From: Pseudomonas sp. BP8 | GTDB taxonomy: Bacteria > Pseudomonadota > Gammaproteobacteria > Pseudomonadales > Pseudomonadaceae | Length of the DNA stretch: 64,000 nucleotides | Direction: 5' to 3' | NCBI RefSeq assembly: GCF_017875955.1 | Contig: NZ_JAGINK010000001.1 | Coordinates: 5,940,478-6,004,477, forward strand | Part shown: positions 36,603 to 44,627 of the stretch, piece by piece | Position numbering within the stretch: the first letter of the stretch is position 1 | How the letters are laid out: each line of letters starts with the position of its first letter | Program-made: the position numbers and the translations under genes | Notes under the pieces: generated by a model | What the model was told of the DNA's origin: nothing | Database searches by the model: none | The model's input: only the letters and a program-made list of their open reading frames with translations

Positions 36603-36663
36603 TAGTGAGGTCACCGGCGGTCGGAAGATTGCTCCCCTTCCACCGGGATCACACCAGCGGGGA

Positions 36664-36969
36664 TTACCAGCTGGCTTTGACCAGACCTGGAACGTCACCG
36701 CGCATTGCAGCTTCACGCAGCTTGTTACGGCCCAGACCGAACTTACGGTATACACCGTGAGGACGGCCGGTCAGGCGGCAACGGTTGCGCAGACGAGCGG
36801 CGCTGGCGTCACGCGGCTGCTTTTGCAGTGCGACGACGGCGGCGAAACGCTCTTCAGGCGAAGCGTTCAGGTTGACGATGGTCGCTTTCAGCTCAGCACG
36901 CTTTTTGGCGAACTTGGCTACCGTGAGCTGACGCTTCAGCTCGCGGTTTTTCATGCTCTTCTTGGCCAT
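36664..36969 (-). CDS. rpsN: 30S ribosomal protein S14 (zinc-free form)
   Basis: A 101-residue long-form S14 (MAKKSMKNRELKRQL...). It has no CxxC pairs, so it is the zinc-independent class. NRCRLTGRPHGVYRKFGLGR is the family signature. The ATG at 36969 is used; an upstream in-frame start would extend into the rplE end with non-family residues. 13 bases after rplE and 209 before rpsH. Confidence 0.96.
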   Translation of the reverse strand: MAKKSMKNRELKRQLTVAKFAKKRAELKATIVNLNASPEERFAAVVALQKQPRDASAARLRNRCRLTGRPHGVYRKFGLGRNKLREAAMRGDVPGLVKASW

Positions 36970-36982
36970 TTTCCTACTCCAA

Positions 36983-37522
36983 TCAGTTGCGGAACGGGAA
37001 TTTGAATGCACGCAGCAGAGCGCGGCCTTCGTCATCCGAACGAGCAGTGGTGGTCAGGGTAATGTCCAGACCGCGCAGAGCATCGATCTTGTCGTAGTCG
37101 ATTTCCGGGAAGATGATCTGCTCTTTCACGCCCATGCTGTAGTTGCCACGACCATCGAAGGACTTGGCATTCAGGCCGCGGAAGTCGCGAACCCGAGGCA
37201 GGGAGATCGCCAGCAGGCGGTCCAGGAACTCGTACATACGGTCACGGCGCAGAGTAACTTTAACGCCGATCGGCCAACCTTCACGAACCTTGAAACCCGC
37301 AATCGACTTGCGAGCGAACGTCACAACGGCTTTTTGGCCGGTGATCTTTTCCAGGTCGGCAACGGCGTTTTCGATGACTTTCTTGTCACCGACCGCTTCG
37401 CCCAGACCCATGTTCAGGGTGATCTTGGTTACGCGAGGAACTTCCATCACGTTCGCGAGCTTAAGTTCTTCCTTAAGCTTGGGAGCGATTTCGTTCCGGT
37501 AAATCTCTTTGAGTCGTGCCAT
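36983..37522 (-). CDS. rplE: 50S ribosomal protein L5
   Basis: A 179-residue 5S rRNA-binding protein of the central protuberance that touches P-site tRNA. KITLNMGLGEAVGDKKV (about 33-49), RKSIAGFKVREGWPIGVKVT (about 80-99) and the C-terminal GLDITLTTTARSDDEGRALL are diagnostic. 20 bases after rplX. Confidence 0.97.
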   Translation of the reverse strand: MARLKEIYRNEIAPKLKEELKLANVMEVPRVTKITLNMGLGEAVGDKKVIENAVADLEKITGQKAVVTFARKSIAGFKVREGWPIGVKVTLRRDRMYEFLDRLLAISLPRVRDFRGLNAKSFDGRGNYSMGVKEQIIFPEIDYDKIDALRGLDITLTTTARSDDEGRALLRAFKFPFRN

Positions 37523-37542
37523 TGTCTTCTACCTAGCAGTGT

Positions 37543-37857
37543 TCAAGCATCAACCGCTTTCTGGGTCGACTTGAAGACACGAATTTTCTTGCCGTCTTCA
37601 ACCTTGAAGCCAACGCGGTCAGCCTTGTTGGTTTCACCATTGAAAATGGCAACGTTGGAAGCGTGCAGAGGCGCTTCTTTCTCGACGATACCGCCCTGTA
37701 CGCCCGCCATCGGGTTAGGCTTGGTATGGCGCTTGACCAGGTTCACACCACCGATGACCAGACGGTCGTCAGCGAGAACCTTCAGCACCTTACCGCGCTT
37801 ACCTTTGTCTTTGCCGGCGATCACGATGATCTCGTCGTCACGACGAATCTTTTGCAT
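37543..37857 (-). CDS. rplX: 50S ribosomal protein L24
   Basis: A 104-residue assembly-initiator protein. The KOW motif lies in [20 protein letters not shown] (about residues 8-27). [20 protein letters not shown] is the C-terminal signature. 11 bases after rplN. Confidence 0.97.
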
Positions 37858-37868
37858 GTCGGATCTCC

Positions 37869-38237
37869 TTAGAGCACTTCAGGGGCGAGCGAGACGATCT
37901 TCATGAACTTCTCGTTACGAAGTTCACGGGTCACTGGCCCGAAGATGCGAGTGCCGATCGGCTCTTGCTTGTTGTTCAGCAGAACAGCAGCGTTACCGTC
38001 GAAACGAATGATGGAACCGTCAGCGCGACGTACACCGTGACGGGTACGGACGACTACAGCGGTCATCACCTGGCCTTTTTTGACCTTACCGCGCGGAATT
38101 GCTTCCTTGACGGTTACTTTGATGATGTCACCGATGCCGGCGTAACGACGGTGGGAACCGCCGAGCACCTTGATGCACATGACGCGACGAGCGCCGCTGT
38201 TATCGGCCACATCGAGCATGGATTGAGTCTGAATCAT
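37869..38237 (-). CDS. rplN: 50S ribosomal protein L14
   Basis: A 122-residue protein at the subunit interface. [20 protein letters not shown] and the C-terminal [20 protein letters not shown] are diagnostic. In E. coli rplN opens the spc operon, but here only 23 bases separate it from rpsQ and no promoter is seen, so S10 and spc probably form one transcript. Confidence 0.97.
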
Positions 38238-38260
38238 AAAATTTCTCCGACCCCTAGCCC

Positions 38261-38527
38261 TTAGACTTCAACAGCGCGTTCGAGGACTTCAACCAGTGCC
38301 CAGGACTTGGTCTTGGCCAGCGGACGGGTTTCGCTAATGGAAACCTTGTCGCCGATCTTGCACTGGTTGGCTTCGTCGTGCGCGTGCAGCTTAGTCGAAC
38401 GCTTAACGTATTTACCGTAGATCGGGTGCTTAACGCGACGCTCGATCAGAACGGTGATGGTCTTGTCCATTTTGTCGCTGACGACACGGCCAGTCAGCGT
38501 ACGGACGGTTTTTTCAGCTTCAGCCAT
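38261..38527 (-). CDS. rpsQ: 30S ribosomal protein S17
   Basis: An 88-residue primary 16S rRNA-binding protein with an OB fold. VRTLTGRVVSDKMDKTITVL and YVKRSTKLHAHDEANQCKIG are diagnostic. The ATG at 38527 (MAEAEK) is chosen over an in-frame ATG two codons upstream because the RBS spacing is better. Last gene of the S10 unit, 2 bases after rpmC. Confidence 0.97.
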   Translation of the reverse strand: MAEAEKTVRTLTGRVVSDKMDKTITVLIERRVKHPIYGKYVKRSTKLHAHDEANQCKIGDKVSISETRPLAKTKSWALVEVLERAVEV

Positions 38528-38529
38528 GA

Positions 38530-38721
38530 TCACTTACCTGCCTGCTGGTTGAGCACAGTTTTCACGCGAGCGATGTCACGCTTAACTTGCGAGAGCAGGT
38601 GCGACTGCCCCAACTGGCCAGTTGCTTTCTGCATACGCAGATTGAACTGGTCGCGCAGCAGGCCGAGCAGTTGCTCGTTCAGCTGCTGTGCCGATTTTTC
38701 ACGAAGTTCATTCGCTTTCAT
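38530..38721 (-). CDS. rpmC: 50S ribosomal protein L29
   Basis: A 63-residue coiled-coil protein at the tunnel exit, near where trigger factor and SRP dock. [19 protein letters not shown] and [20 protein letters not shown] are diagnostic. The ATG at 38721 overlaps the rplP stop by one base; a GTG one codon upstream is less likely. Confidence 0.97.
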
Positions 38722-39134
38722 CACATCACCGTCCGCTTAACAAAGGAGGTGGCGAGAGGCAGCTTTGCAGCAGCCAGGGCGAAAGCTTCGCGCGCCAGCT
38801 CTTCAGAAACACCCTCGATCTCATACAGGACTTTGCCTGGCTGGATCTGGGCAACCCAGTATTCCACGGAACCCTTACCTTTACCCATCCGCACTTCAAG
38901 AGGCTTCTTGGTAACCGGCTTGTCCGGGAACACACGGATCCAGATCTTGCCGCCACGCTTAACGTGACGAGTCAGAGCACGACGTGCCGACTCGATCTGG
39001 CGAGCGGTGAGGCGACCGCGGGCGACAGCTTTCAGGGCGAATTCGCCGAAGCTGACCTTGCTACCGCGCAGTGCCAGACCACGGTTGTGGCCAGTCATCT
39101 GCTTGCGGAATTTTGTACGCTTAGGTTGCAACAT
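38721..39134 (-). CDS. rplP: 50S ribosomal protein L16
   Basis: A 137-residue protein near the A site and peptidyl-transferase centre. [40 protein letters not shown] and the [20 protein letters not shown] segment are diagnostic. The position matching E. coli Arg81 (target of the YcfD hydroxylase) falls in the last segment. 12 bases after rpsC. Confidence 0.97.
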
Positions 39135-39146
39135 TTGGCGTACCCC

Positions 39147-39833
39147 TTACTTAGCAGCTTTTTTACGAGGCGCTGGTGCTTGTGGTTTCAGTTCTTCTTG
39201 GCGACCACCAATAACTTCGCCTTTGAAGATCCAAACCTTCACACCGATCACACCGTAAGTGGTGTGAGCTTCGTAGGTGTTGTAGTCGATATCGGCACGC
39301 AGGGTGTGCAGAGGCACACGACCTTCGCGATACCACTCGGTACGAGCAATCTCAGCACCGCCGAGACGACCGCTCACCTGGATCTTGATGCCCTTGGCAC
39401 CAATACGCATGGCGTTCTGCACGGCGCGCTTCATAGCACGACGGAACATTACGCGGCGCTCCAGCTGCTGAGCTACGCTTTGCGCAACCAGCATGGCGTC
39501 GAGTTCCGGCTTGCGGATCTCTTCGATGTTGATGTGCACAGGCACACCCATCTGCTTGGTCAGGTCCTGACGCAGCTTCTCAACGTCCTCACCTTTCTTC
39601 CCGATAACGATACCTGGACGAGCGGTGTGGATGGTGATGCGTGCAGTTTGGGCCGGACGATGGATATCGATACGGCTTACGGACGCGCTTTTTAGTTTGT
39701 CTTGGAGGTACTCACGTGTTTTCAGATCCTTCAACAGGTAATCTGCGTAAGTAGCGCCGTCTGCATACCAGACGGACGTGTGCTCCTTGACGATTCCCAG
39801 GCGAATGCCAGTGGGATGTACTTTCTGACCCAT
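39147..39833 (-). CDS. rpsC: 30S ribosomal protein S3
   Basis: A 228-residue protein at the mRNA entry channel. MGQKVHPTGIRLGIVKEHTS is the conserved start, and the KH domain holds ARPGIVIGKKGEDVEKLRQD (about residues 61-80). The C-terminal tail is basic (APAPRKKAAK). The ATG at 39833 is chosen because it matches the family start. 13 bases after rplV. Confidence 0.97.
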   Translation of the reverse strand: MGQKVHPTGIRLGIVKEHTSVWYADGATYADYLLKDLKTREYLQDKLKSASVSRIDIHRPAQTARITIHTARPGIVIGKKGEDVEKLRQDLTKQMGVPVHINIEEIRKPELDAMLVAQSVAQQLERRVMFRRAMKRAVQNAMRIGAKGIKIQVSGRLGGAEIARTEWYREGRVPLHTLRADIDYNTYEAHTTYGVIGVKVWIFKGEVIGGRQEELKPQAPAPRKKAAK

Positions 39834-39846
39834 CTGATCGACTCCG

Positions 39847-40179
39847 TTACTTGTCCGCAACCTTGACAGTGATATGGCAAGACCGCTTGACGATGCGATC
39901 AGCGCGGCCTTTGGCACGCGGCATGATGCGCTTCAGCGAACGCCCTTCGTTGACGAAAACGGTGGAGACCTTCAGGTCATCAACGTCTGCGCCTTCGTTG
40001 TGTTCGGCGTTGGCAACGGCCGACTCGAGGACTTTCTTCATGATTTCAGCGGCTTTTTTGCTGCTGAAGGCCAACAGGTTGAGCGCTTCGCCCACCTTCT
40101 TCCCGCGGATCTGGTCGGCGACCAAGCGGGCTTTCTGGGCGGAGATTCGAGCGCCCGACAACTTAGCGGCTACTTCCAT
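39847..40179 (-). CDS. rplV: 50S ribosomal protein L22
   Basis: A 110-residue protein whose long hairpin lines the exit tunnel constriction. [20 protein letters not shown] and the hairpin [20 protein letters not shown] (about 84-103) are diagnostic. The hairpin is where macrolide-resistance changes arise; nothing unusual is seen. 11 bases after rpsS. Confidence 0.97.
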
Positions 40180-40190
40180 TTCCTAACCCC

Positions 40191-40466
40191 TTAACGCTTG
40201 GCTTTCTTGTCAGCCACGTGCCCGCGATAAGTGCGGGTACCGGCAAACTCGCCCAGTTTGTGGCCGACCATGTCTTCGTTCACGAGAACTGGGACATGTT
40301 GACGACCGTTATGTACCGCGATGGTCAGACCGACCATTTGTGGCAGGATCATCGAACGGCGCGACCAGGTTTTAACTGGCTTGCGATCGTTCTTCTCCGT
40401 CGCCACTTCGATCTTCTTCAGTAGGTGAAGATCGATAAAAGGACCTTTTTTCAGAGAACGTGGCAC
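40191..40466 (-). CDS. rpsS: 30S ribosomal protein S19
   Basis: A 91-residue head protein that contacts the 50S and binds with S13. MPRSLKKGPFIDLHLLKKIE, WSRRSMILPQMVGLTIAVHN and GHKLGEFAGTRTYRGHVADK are diagnostic. 16 bases after rplB. Confidence 0.97.
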   Translation of the reverse strand: MPRSLKKGPFIDLHLLKKIEVATEKNDRKPVKTWSRRSMILPQMVGLTIAVHNGRQHVPVLVNEDMVGHKLGEFAGTRTYRGHVADKKAKR

Positions 40467-40482
40467 TGTCGTATCCCTCTAT

Positions 40483-41307
40483 TTACTTGCGACGACGGAC
40501 GATCATATTGTCGGTACGCTTATTACCACGAGTCTTCGCACCCTTGGTTGGGAAGCCCCATGGCGATACCGGATGACGACCACCGGAGGTACGACCTTCA
40601 CCACCACCATGCGGGTGGTCAACCGGGTTCATGGCAACACCACGAACGGTTGGGCGAACGCCACGCCAGCGTTTGGCACCAGCTTTACCCAGCGAACGCA
40701 GGCTGTGCTCGGAGTTCGAGACTTCGCCCAGGGTCGCACGGCACTCGGCCAATACTTTACGCATTTCACCAGAGCGCAGACGCAGGGTCACGTAGACACC
40801 TTCGCGAGCGATCAGCTGAGCCGAAGCACCAGCGGAACGAGCGATCTGTGCACCTTTACCCGGCTTCAGCTCGATGCCGTGAATGGTGCTACCTACTGGG
40901 ATGTTGCGCAGCTGCAGGGAGTTACCGGGCTTGATTGGAGCCAGGGCACCTGCGATCAGCTGATCGCCAGCACTCACGCCTTTAGGGGCGATGATGTAGC
41001 GACGCTCACCGTCTGCGTAGCACAGCAGGGCGATGTGAGCAGTACGGTTTGGATCGTATTCGATACGCTCGACAGTGGCTGGAATGCCATCTTTATCGTT
41101 GCGACGGAAGTCGACCAGACGGTAATGCTGCTTATGACCACCACCAACGTGACGCGTGGTAATACGGCCATTGTTGTTACGACCACCAGACTTCGATTTC
41201 TTCTCGAGCAGCGGTGCGTGAGGAGCGCCTTTGTGCAGCTCCTTGTTGACCACCTTGACCACGAAACGGCGGCCAGGGGAAGTCGGTTTGCATTTAACGA
41301 TTGCCAT
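40483..41307 (-). CDS. rplB: 50S ribosomal protein L2
   Basis: A 274-residue protein essential for subunit joining and the peptidyl-transferase centre. The N-terminal half holds GRNNNGRITTRHVGGGHKQH. The C-terminal MNPVDHPHGGGEGRTSGGRH (with the His229-equivalent) is diagnostic. 14 bases after rplW. Confidence 0.97.
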   Translation of the reverse strand: MAIVKCKPTSPGRRFVVKVVNKELHKGAPHAPLLEKKSKSGGRNNNGRITTRHVGGGHKQHYRLVDFRRNDKDGIPATVERIEYDPNRTAHIALLCYADGERRYIIAPKGVSAGDQLIAGALAPIKPGNSLQLRNIPVGSTIHGIELKPGKGAQIARSAGASAQLIAREGVYVTLRLRSGEMRKVLAECRATLGEVSNSEHSLRSLGKAGAKRWRGVRPTVRGVAMNPVDHPHGGGEGRTSGGRHPVSPWGFPTKGAKTRGNKRTDNMIVRRRK

Positions 41308-41321
41308 GATGCACCCCTTCC

Positions 41322-41621
41322 TTACTCAGCACTGCTGCTGAAATCGAGATCTTGGCCTGGCTGAAGGGAGACGATCGCCTTCTTCCAGTCATTACGCTTG
41401 CCCAGACCACGTGCGGTACGCTTGGTTTTACCCAGAACGTTAACAGTCGACACGTTTTCGACTTTTACGCCGAACAGGCCTTCGACAGCTTTCTTGATTT
41501 CCAGCTTGGTTGCGTCAGTAGCAACCTTGAATACGAACTGGCCTTTTTTCTCAGCCAGAACGGTAGCCTTCTCGGAAACATGCGGGCCAAGGAGGACTTT
41601 AAATACGCGTTCCTGGTTCAT
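41322..41621 (-). CDS. rplW: 50S ribosomal protein L23
   Basis: A 99-residue tunnel-exit protein, the docking site of trigger factor and SRP. LLGPHVSEKATVLAEKKGQF and KLEIKKAVEGLFGVKVENV are diagnostic. The conserved surface Glu used by trigger factor (VSEK) is present. It overlaps rplD by 4 bases (ATGA). Confidence 0.97.
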   Translation of the reverse strand: MNQERVFKVLLGPHVSEKATVLAEKKGQFVFKVATDATKLEIKKAVEGLFGVKVENVSTVNVLGKTKRTARGLGKRNDWKKAIVSLQPGQDLDFSSSAE

Positions 41622-42220
41622 CCCAGCAGCTCCTCGAATTTCTTCACGGCCGACACAGTGATCAACACTTTGTCATAGGCGATCAGACTGACCGGATCGG
41701 AACCTTGTACGTCACGAACGTCGACGTGCGGCAGGTTGCGAGCAGCCAGGTACAGGTTCTGATCAACAGCGTCCGATACGATCAGGACGTCAGTCAGGCC
41801 CATGCCATTCAGCTTGTTCAGCAGATCTTTGGTCTTCGGCGCTTCAACAGCGAAGTCCTGGACAACGACCAGACGGTCGGTACGCACCAGCTCAGCGAGG
41901 ATGGAACGCATTGCTGCGCGGTACATCTTCTTGTTGAGCTTCTGCGAGTGGTCCTGAGGACGAGCTGCGAAGGTGGTGCCACCGCCGCGCCAGATCGGGC
42001 TACGGATGGTACCGGCACGAGCGCGACCAGTACCCTTCTGACGCCATGGGCGCTTACCGCCACCGGATACGTCGGAACGGGTTTTCTGCTGCTTGGTGCC
42101 CTGACGGCCGCCGGCCATGTAGGCCACGACTGCTTGGTGTACCAGCGTCTCGTTGAATTCGCCACCGAAAGTCAGTTCGGAAACTTCGATCGCCTGAGCG
42201 TCATTTACATTAAGTTGCAT
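41618..42220 (-). CDS. rplD: 50S ribosomal protein L4
   Basis: A 200-residue protein with a loop reaching the exit tunnel (about residues 43-95): GTKQQKTRSDVSGGGKRPWR, then QKGTGRARAGTIRSP. In E. coli L4 also represses the S10 operon through a long leader; here the leader is only about 50 nt, so that control is unlikely in the same form. 12 bases after rplC. Confidence 0.97.
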   Translation of the reverse strand: MQLNVNDAQAIEVSELTFGGEFNETLVHQAVVAYMAGGRQGTKQQKTRSDVSGGGKRPWRQKGTGRARAGTIRSPIWRGGGTTFAARPQDHSQKLNKKMYRAAMRSILAELVRTDRLVVVQDFAVEAPKTKDLLNKLNGMGLTDVLIVSDAVDQNLYLAARNLPHVDVRDVQGSDPVSLIAYDKVLITVSAVKKFEELLG

Positions 42221-42232
42221 GTCAGTTTCCCC

Positions 42233-42868
42233 TTAACCGCGAGCCTTGACAGCTGGACGTACAACCACGTCGCCGCCAGTAGCGCCAGGAACGGCACCCT
42301 TGATCAGCAGCAGGTTGCGTTCAGCGTCGACGCGAACTACTTCCAGGGACTGCACAGTAACGCGCTCGGCGCCCATGTGACCGGACATTTTCTTGCCCTT
42401 GAACACACGACCAGGAGTCTGGCACTGGCCGATGGAACCCGGAACACGGTGCGATACGGAGTTACCGTGGGTGTTATCTTGGCCACGGAAATTCCAGCGC
42501 TTGATGGTACCGGCGAAGCCTTTACCTTTCGACTGACCGGTGACGTCTACCAGCTGGCCTGCAGTGAAGAGTTCAGCTTTGATCAGATCGCCAGCCTGGA
42601 AATCGCCTTCTTCAAGACGGAACTCCCAGACACCGCGACCAGCGGCAACGTTTGCTTTAGCGAAGTGACCAGCTTGAGCAGCAGTCACACGCGAAGCACG
42701 ACGCTCGCCTACAGTGACTTGCACTGCACGGTAGCCATCAGTTTCTTCGGTTTTGAACTGGGTGACGCGATTCGGCTCGATCTCAACGACCGTGACCGGA
42801 ATGGAGACACCTTCTTCGGTGAAAATACGGGTCATACCGCATTTACGACCGACTACACCAATAGTCAT
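42233..42868 (-). CDS. rplC: 50S ribosomal protein L3
   Basis: A 211-residue assembly-initiator protein. MTIGVVGRKCGMTRIFTEEG opens it; the finger reaching the peptidyl-transferase centre has FRGQDNTHGNSVSHRVPGSI, including the Gln (PrmB methylation site) in SIGQCQTPGRVFKGKKMSGH. The ATG at 42868 matches the family start; an upstream in-frame ATG would add 11 non-conserved residues. 81 bases after rpsJ. Confidence 0.96.
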   Translation of the reverse strand: MTIGVVGRKCGMTRIFTEEGVSIPVTVVEIEPNRVTQFKTEETDGYRAVQVTVGERRASRVTAAQAGHFAKANVAAGRGVWEFRLEEGDFQAGDLIKAELFTAGQLVDVTGQSKGKGFAGTIKRWNFRGQDNTHGNSVSHRVPGSIGQCQTPGRVFKGKKMSGHMGAERVTVQSLEVVRVDAERNLLLIKGAVPGATGGDVVVRPAVKARG

Positions 42869-42949
42869 GTTGTAAACCTCATGAGTGTACGGGGCTTTCA
42901 CCCGCTATGGCCGCCCATTTCAGAGCGTTACACGGACAAGACCGAAGTC

Positions 42950-43261
42950 TTAGCCGAGGCTGATCTGCACTTCCACGCCTGCCGCGAGATCGAGCTTCAT
43001 CAGCGCATCAACGGTTTTATCCGTTGGCTGGACGATGTCCAGAACGCGCTTATGAGTACGGATCTCGTACTGGTCACGCGCGTCTTTGTTGACGTGCGGG
43101 GAGACCAGAACGGTGAACCGCTCTTTGCGGGTAGGCAGTGGAATTGGACCACGCACTTGTGCCCCAGTACGTTTCGCGGTTTCCACGATTTCCTGGGTGG
43201 ATTGGTCGATCAGGCGATGGTCGAAAGCCTTCAACCTGATTCGGATTTGCTGATTTTGCAT
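42950..43261 (-). CDS. rpsJ: 30S ribosomal protein S10 (NusE)
   Basis: A 103-residue head protein that also acts as NusE, binding NusB in antitermination and bridging NusG to the ribosome. [20 protein letters not shown] and the loop [20 protein letters not shown] are diagnostic. First gene of the S10 operon, served by the promoter at 43322-43350. Confidence 0.97.
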
Positions 43262-43321
43262 TGGATTTCAGACTCCAGGCTGTTCCCAACGGACGCACTA
43301 CGCCCGCTAAAAGGAGGCGTG

Positions 43322-43350
43322 ATTCTATAGACGGCTCAATTTAGTGTCAA
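43322..43350 (-). promoter_or_regulatory. S10 operon promoter
   Basis: On the minus strand TTGACA (43350-43345), a 17-bp spacer and TAGAAT (43327-43322). The -35 is perfect and the -10 five of six. The start would be near 43315, giving a leader of only about 54 nt before rpsJ, with a Shine-Dalgarno CTCCTTT (complement AAAGGAG) at 43312-43318. Confidence 0.85.
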
Positions 43351-43354
43351 CCCA

Positions 43355-43392
43355 ATAAAAAAAACCCCCGCTGAGCGGGGGTCTTTTTAACC
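43355..43392 (-). terminator. Terminator after tufA
   Basis: On the minus strand ACCCCCGC (43382-43375), loop TCA and GCGGGGGT (43371-43364) form a perfect 8-bp GC stem followed by a T8 tract (counting the last stem base). It lies 20 bases after the tufA stop and ends 5 bases before the -35 box of the S10 promoter. A-rich sequence on the other side makes it nearly bidirectional. Confidence 0.95.
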
Positions 43393-43402
43393 GATCGAGT
43401 GA

Positions 43403-44596
43403 TTACTCGATGATTTTGGCTACGACGCCAGCGCCGACGGTACGACCGCCTTCACGGATAGCGAAACGCAGACCGTCTTCCATCGCGATGGTCTTGATCA
43501 GGGTGACAACCATTTTGATGTTGTCGCCTGGCATGACCATTTCAACGCCTTCTGGCAGCTCGCAGTTGCCAGTTACGTCGGTGGTACGGAAGTAGAACTG
43601 TGGACGGTAGCCTTTGAAGAACGGAGTGTGACGACCGCCTTCTTCTTTCGACAGAACGTACACTTCAGCTTCGAACTTGGTGTGCGGCTTGACCGAACCT
43701 GGCTTGACCAGAACCTGGCCACGCTCAACGTCGTCACGCTTGGTGCCGCGCAGCAGCACGCCGCAGTTCTCGCCAGCACGACCTTCGTCCAGCAGCTTGC
43801 GGAACATCTCAACACCGGTGCAGGTGGTGGTGGTGGTGTCACGCAGACCAACGATTTCCAGGGCGTCTTGAACGCGGACGATGCCACGCTCGATACGACC
43901 GGTAACAACGGTGCCACGACCCGAGATCGAGAATACGTCTTCGATTGGCATCAGGAACGGCTTGTCGATCAGACGCACTGGCTCAGGGATGTAGGTATCC
44001 AGAGTTTCAACCAGTTTACGAACGGCAGTGGTGCCCATTTCGTTGTCGTCTTTGCCTTCCAGGGCCATACGAGCGGAACCGATGATGATCGGAGTGTCGT
44101 CGCCTGGGAAGTCGTAGGTGGACAGCAGGTCGCGAACTTCCATCTCGACCAGTTCCAGCAGCTCAGCGTCGTCTACCAGGTCAGCCTTGTTCAGGAAGAC
44201 CACGATGTACGGAACGCCAACCTGACGGGACAGCAGGATGTGCTCACGGGTTTGTGGCATCGGGCCATCGGCAGCCGAGCAAACCAGGATCGCGCCGTCC
44301 ATCTGGGCAGCACCGGTGATCATGTTCTTCACGTAGTCAGCGTGACCCGGGCAGTCAACGTGAGCGTAGTGACGAATGGTCGAGTTGTACTCAACGTGCG
44401 CGGTGTTGATGGTGATACCGCGAGCTTTCTCTTCTGGAGCCGAGTCGATCTTGTCGAAGTCAACGATTGCGGAACCGAAGACTTCCGAGCAGACGCGAGT
44501 CAGAGCTGCAGTCAGAGTGGTTTTACCGTGGTCAACGTGGCCGATGGTGCCAACGTTAACGTGCGGAAGGGAACGATCAAATTTTTCTTTAGCCAC
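43403..44596 (-). CDS. tufA: Elongation factor Tu, str-operon copy
   Basis: A 397-residue GTPase delivering aminoacyl-tRNA. G1 is GHVDHGKTTL, G3 is DCPGHADY, G4 is NKAD. It is identical in protein sequence to the copy at 59995. At DNA level the two differ by two bases over about 1070 internal bases, but diverge within the last 25 and first about 95 coding bases. Last gene of rpsL-rpsG-fusA-tufA, 31 bases after fusA, followed by a strong terminator. Confidence 0.98.
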   Translation of the reverse strand: MAKEKFDRSLPHVNVGTIGHVDHGKTTLTAALTRVCSEVFGSAIVDFDKIDSAPEEKARGITINTAHVEYNSTIRHYAHVDCPGHADYVKNMITGAAQMDGAILVCSAADGPMPQTREHILLSRQVGVPYIVVFLNKADLVDDAELLELVEMEVRDLLSTYDFPGDDTPIIIGSARMALEGKDDNEMGTTAVRKLVETLDTYIPEPVRLIDKPFLMPIEDVFSISGRGTVVTGRIERGIVRVQDALEIVGLRDTTTTTCTGVEMFRKLLDEGRAGENCGVLLRGTKRDDVERGQVLVKPGSVKPHTKFEAEVYVLSKEEGGRHTPFFKGYRPQFYFRTTDVTGNCELPEGVEMVMPGDNIKMVVTLIKTIAMEDGLRFAIREGGRTVGAGVVAKIIE

Positions 44597-44627
44597 GACA
44601 GTGAACTCCTAGCCTAAAGGGGCTGAA

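Noticed and set aside
38238..38260. Separate spc promoter before rplN
   Set aside because: Only 23 bases separate rpsQ and rplN and no hexamers are visible.
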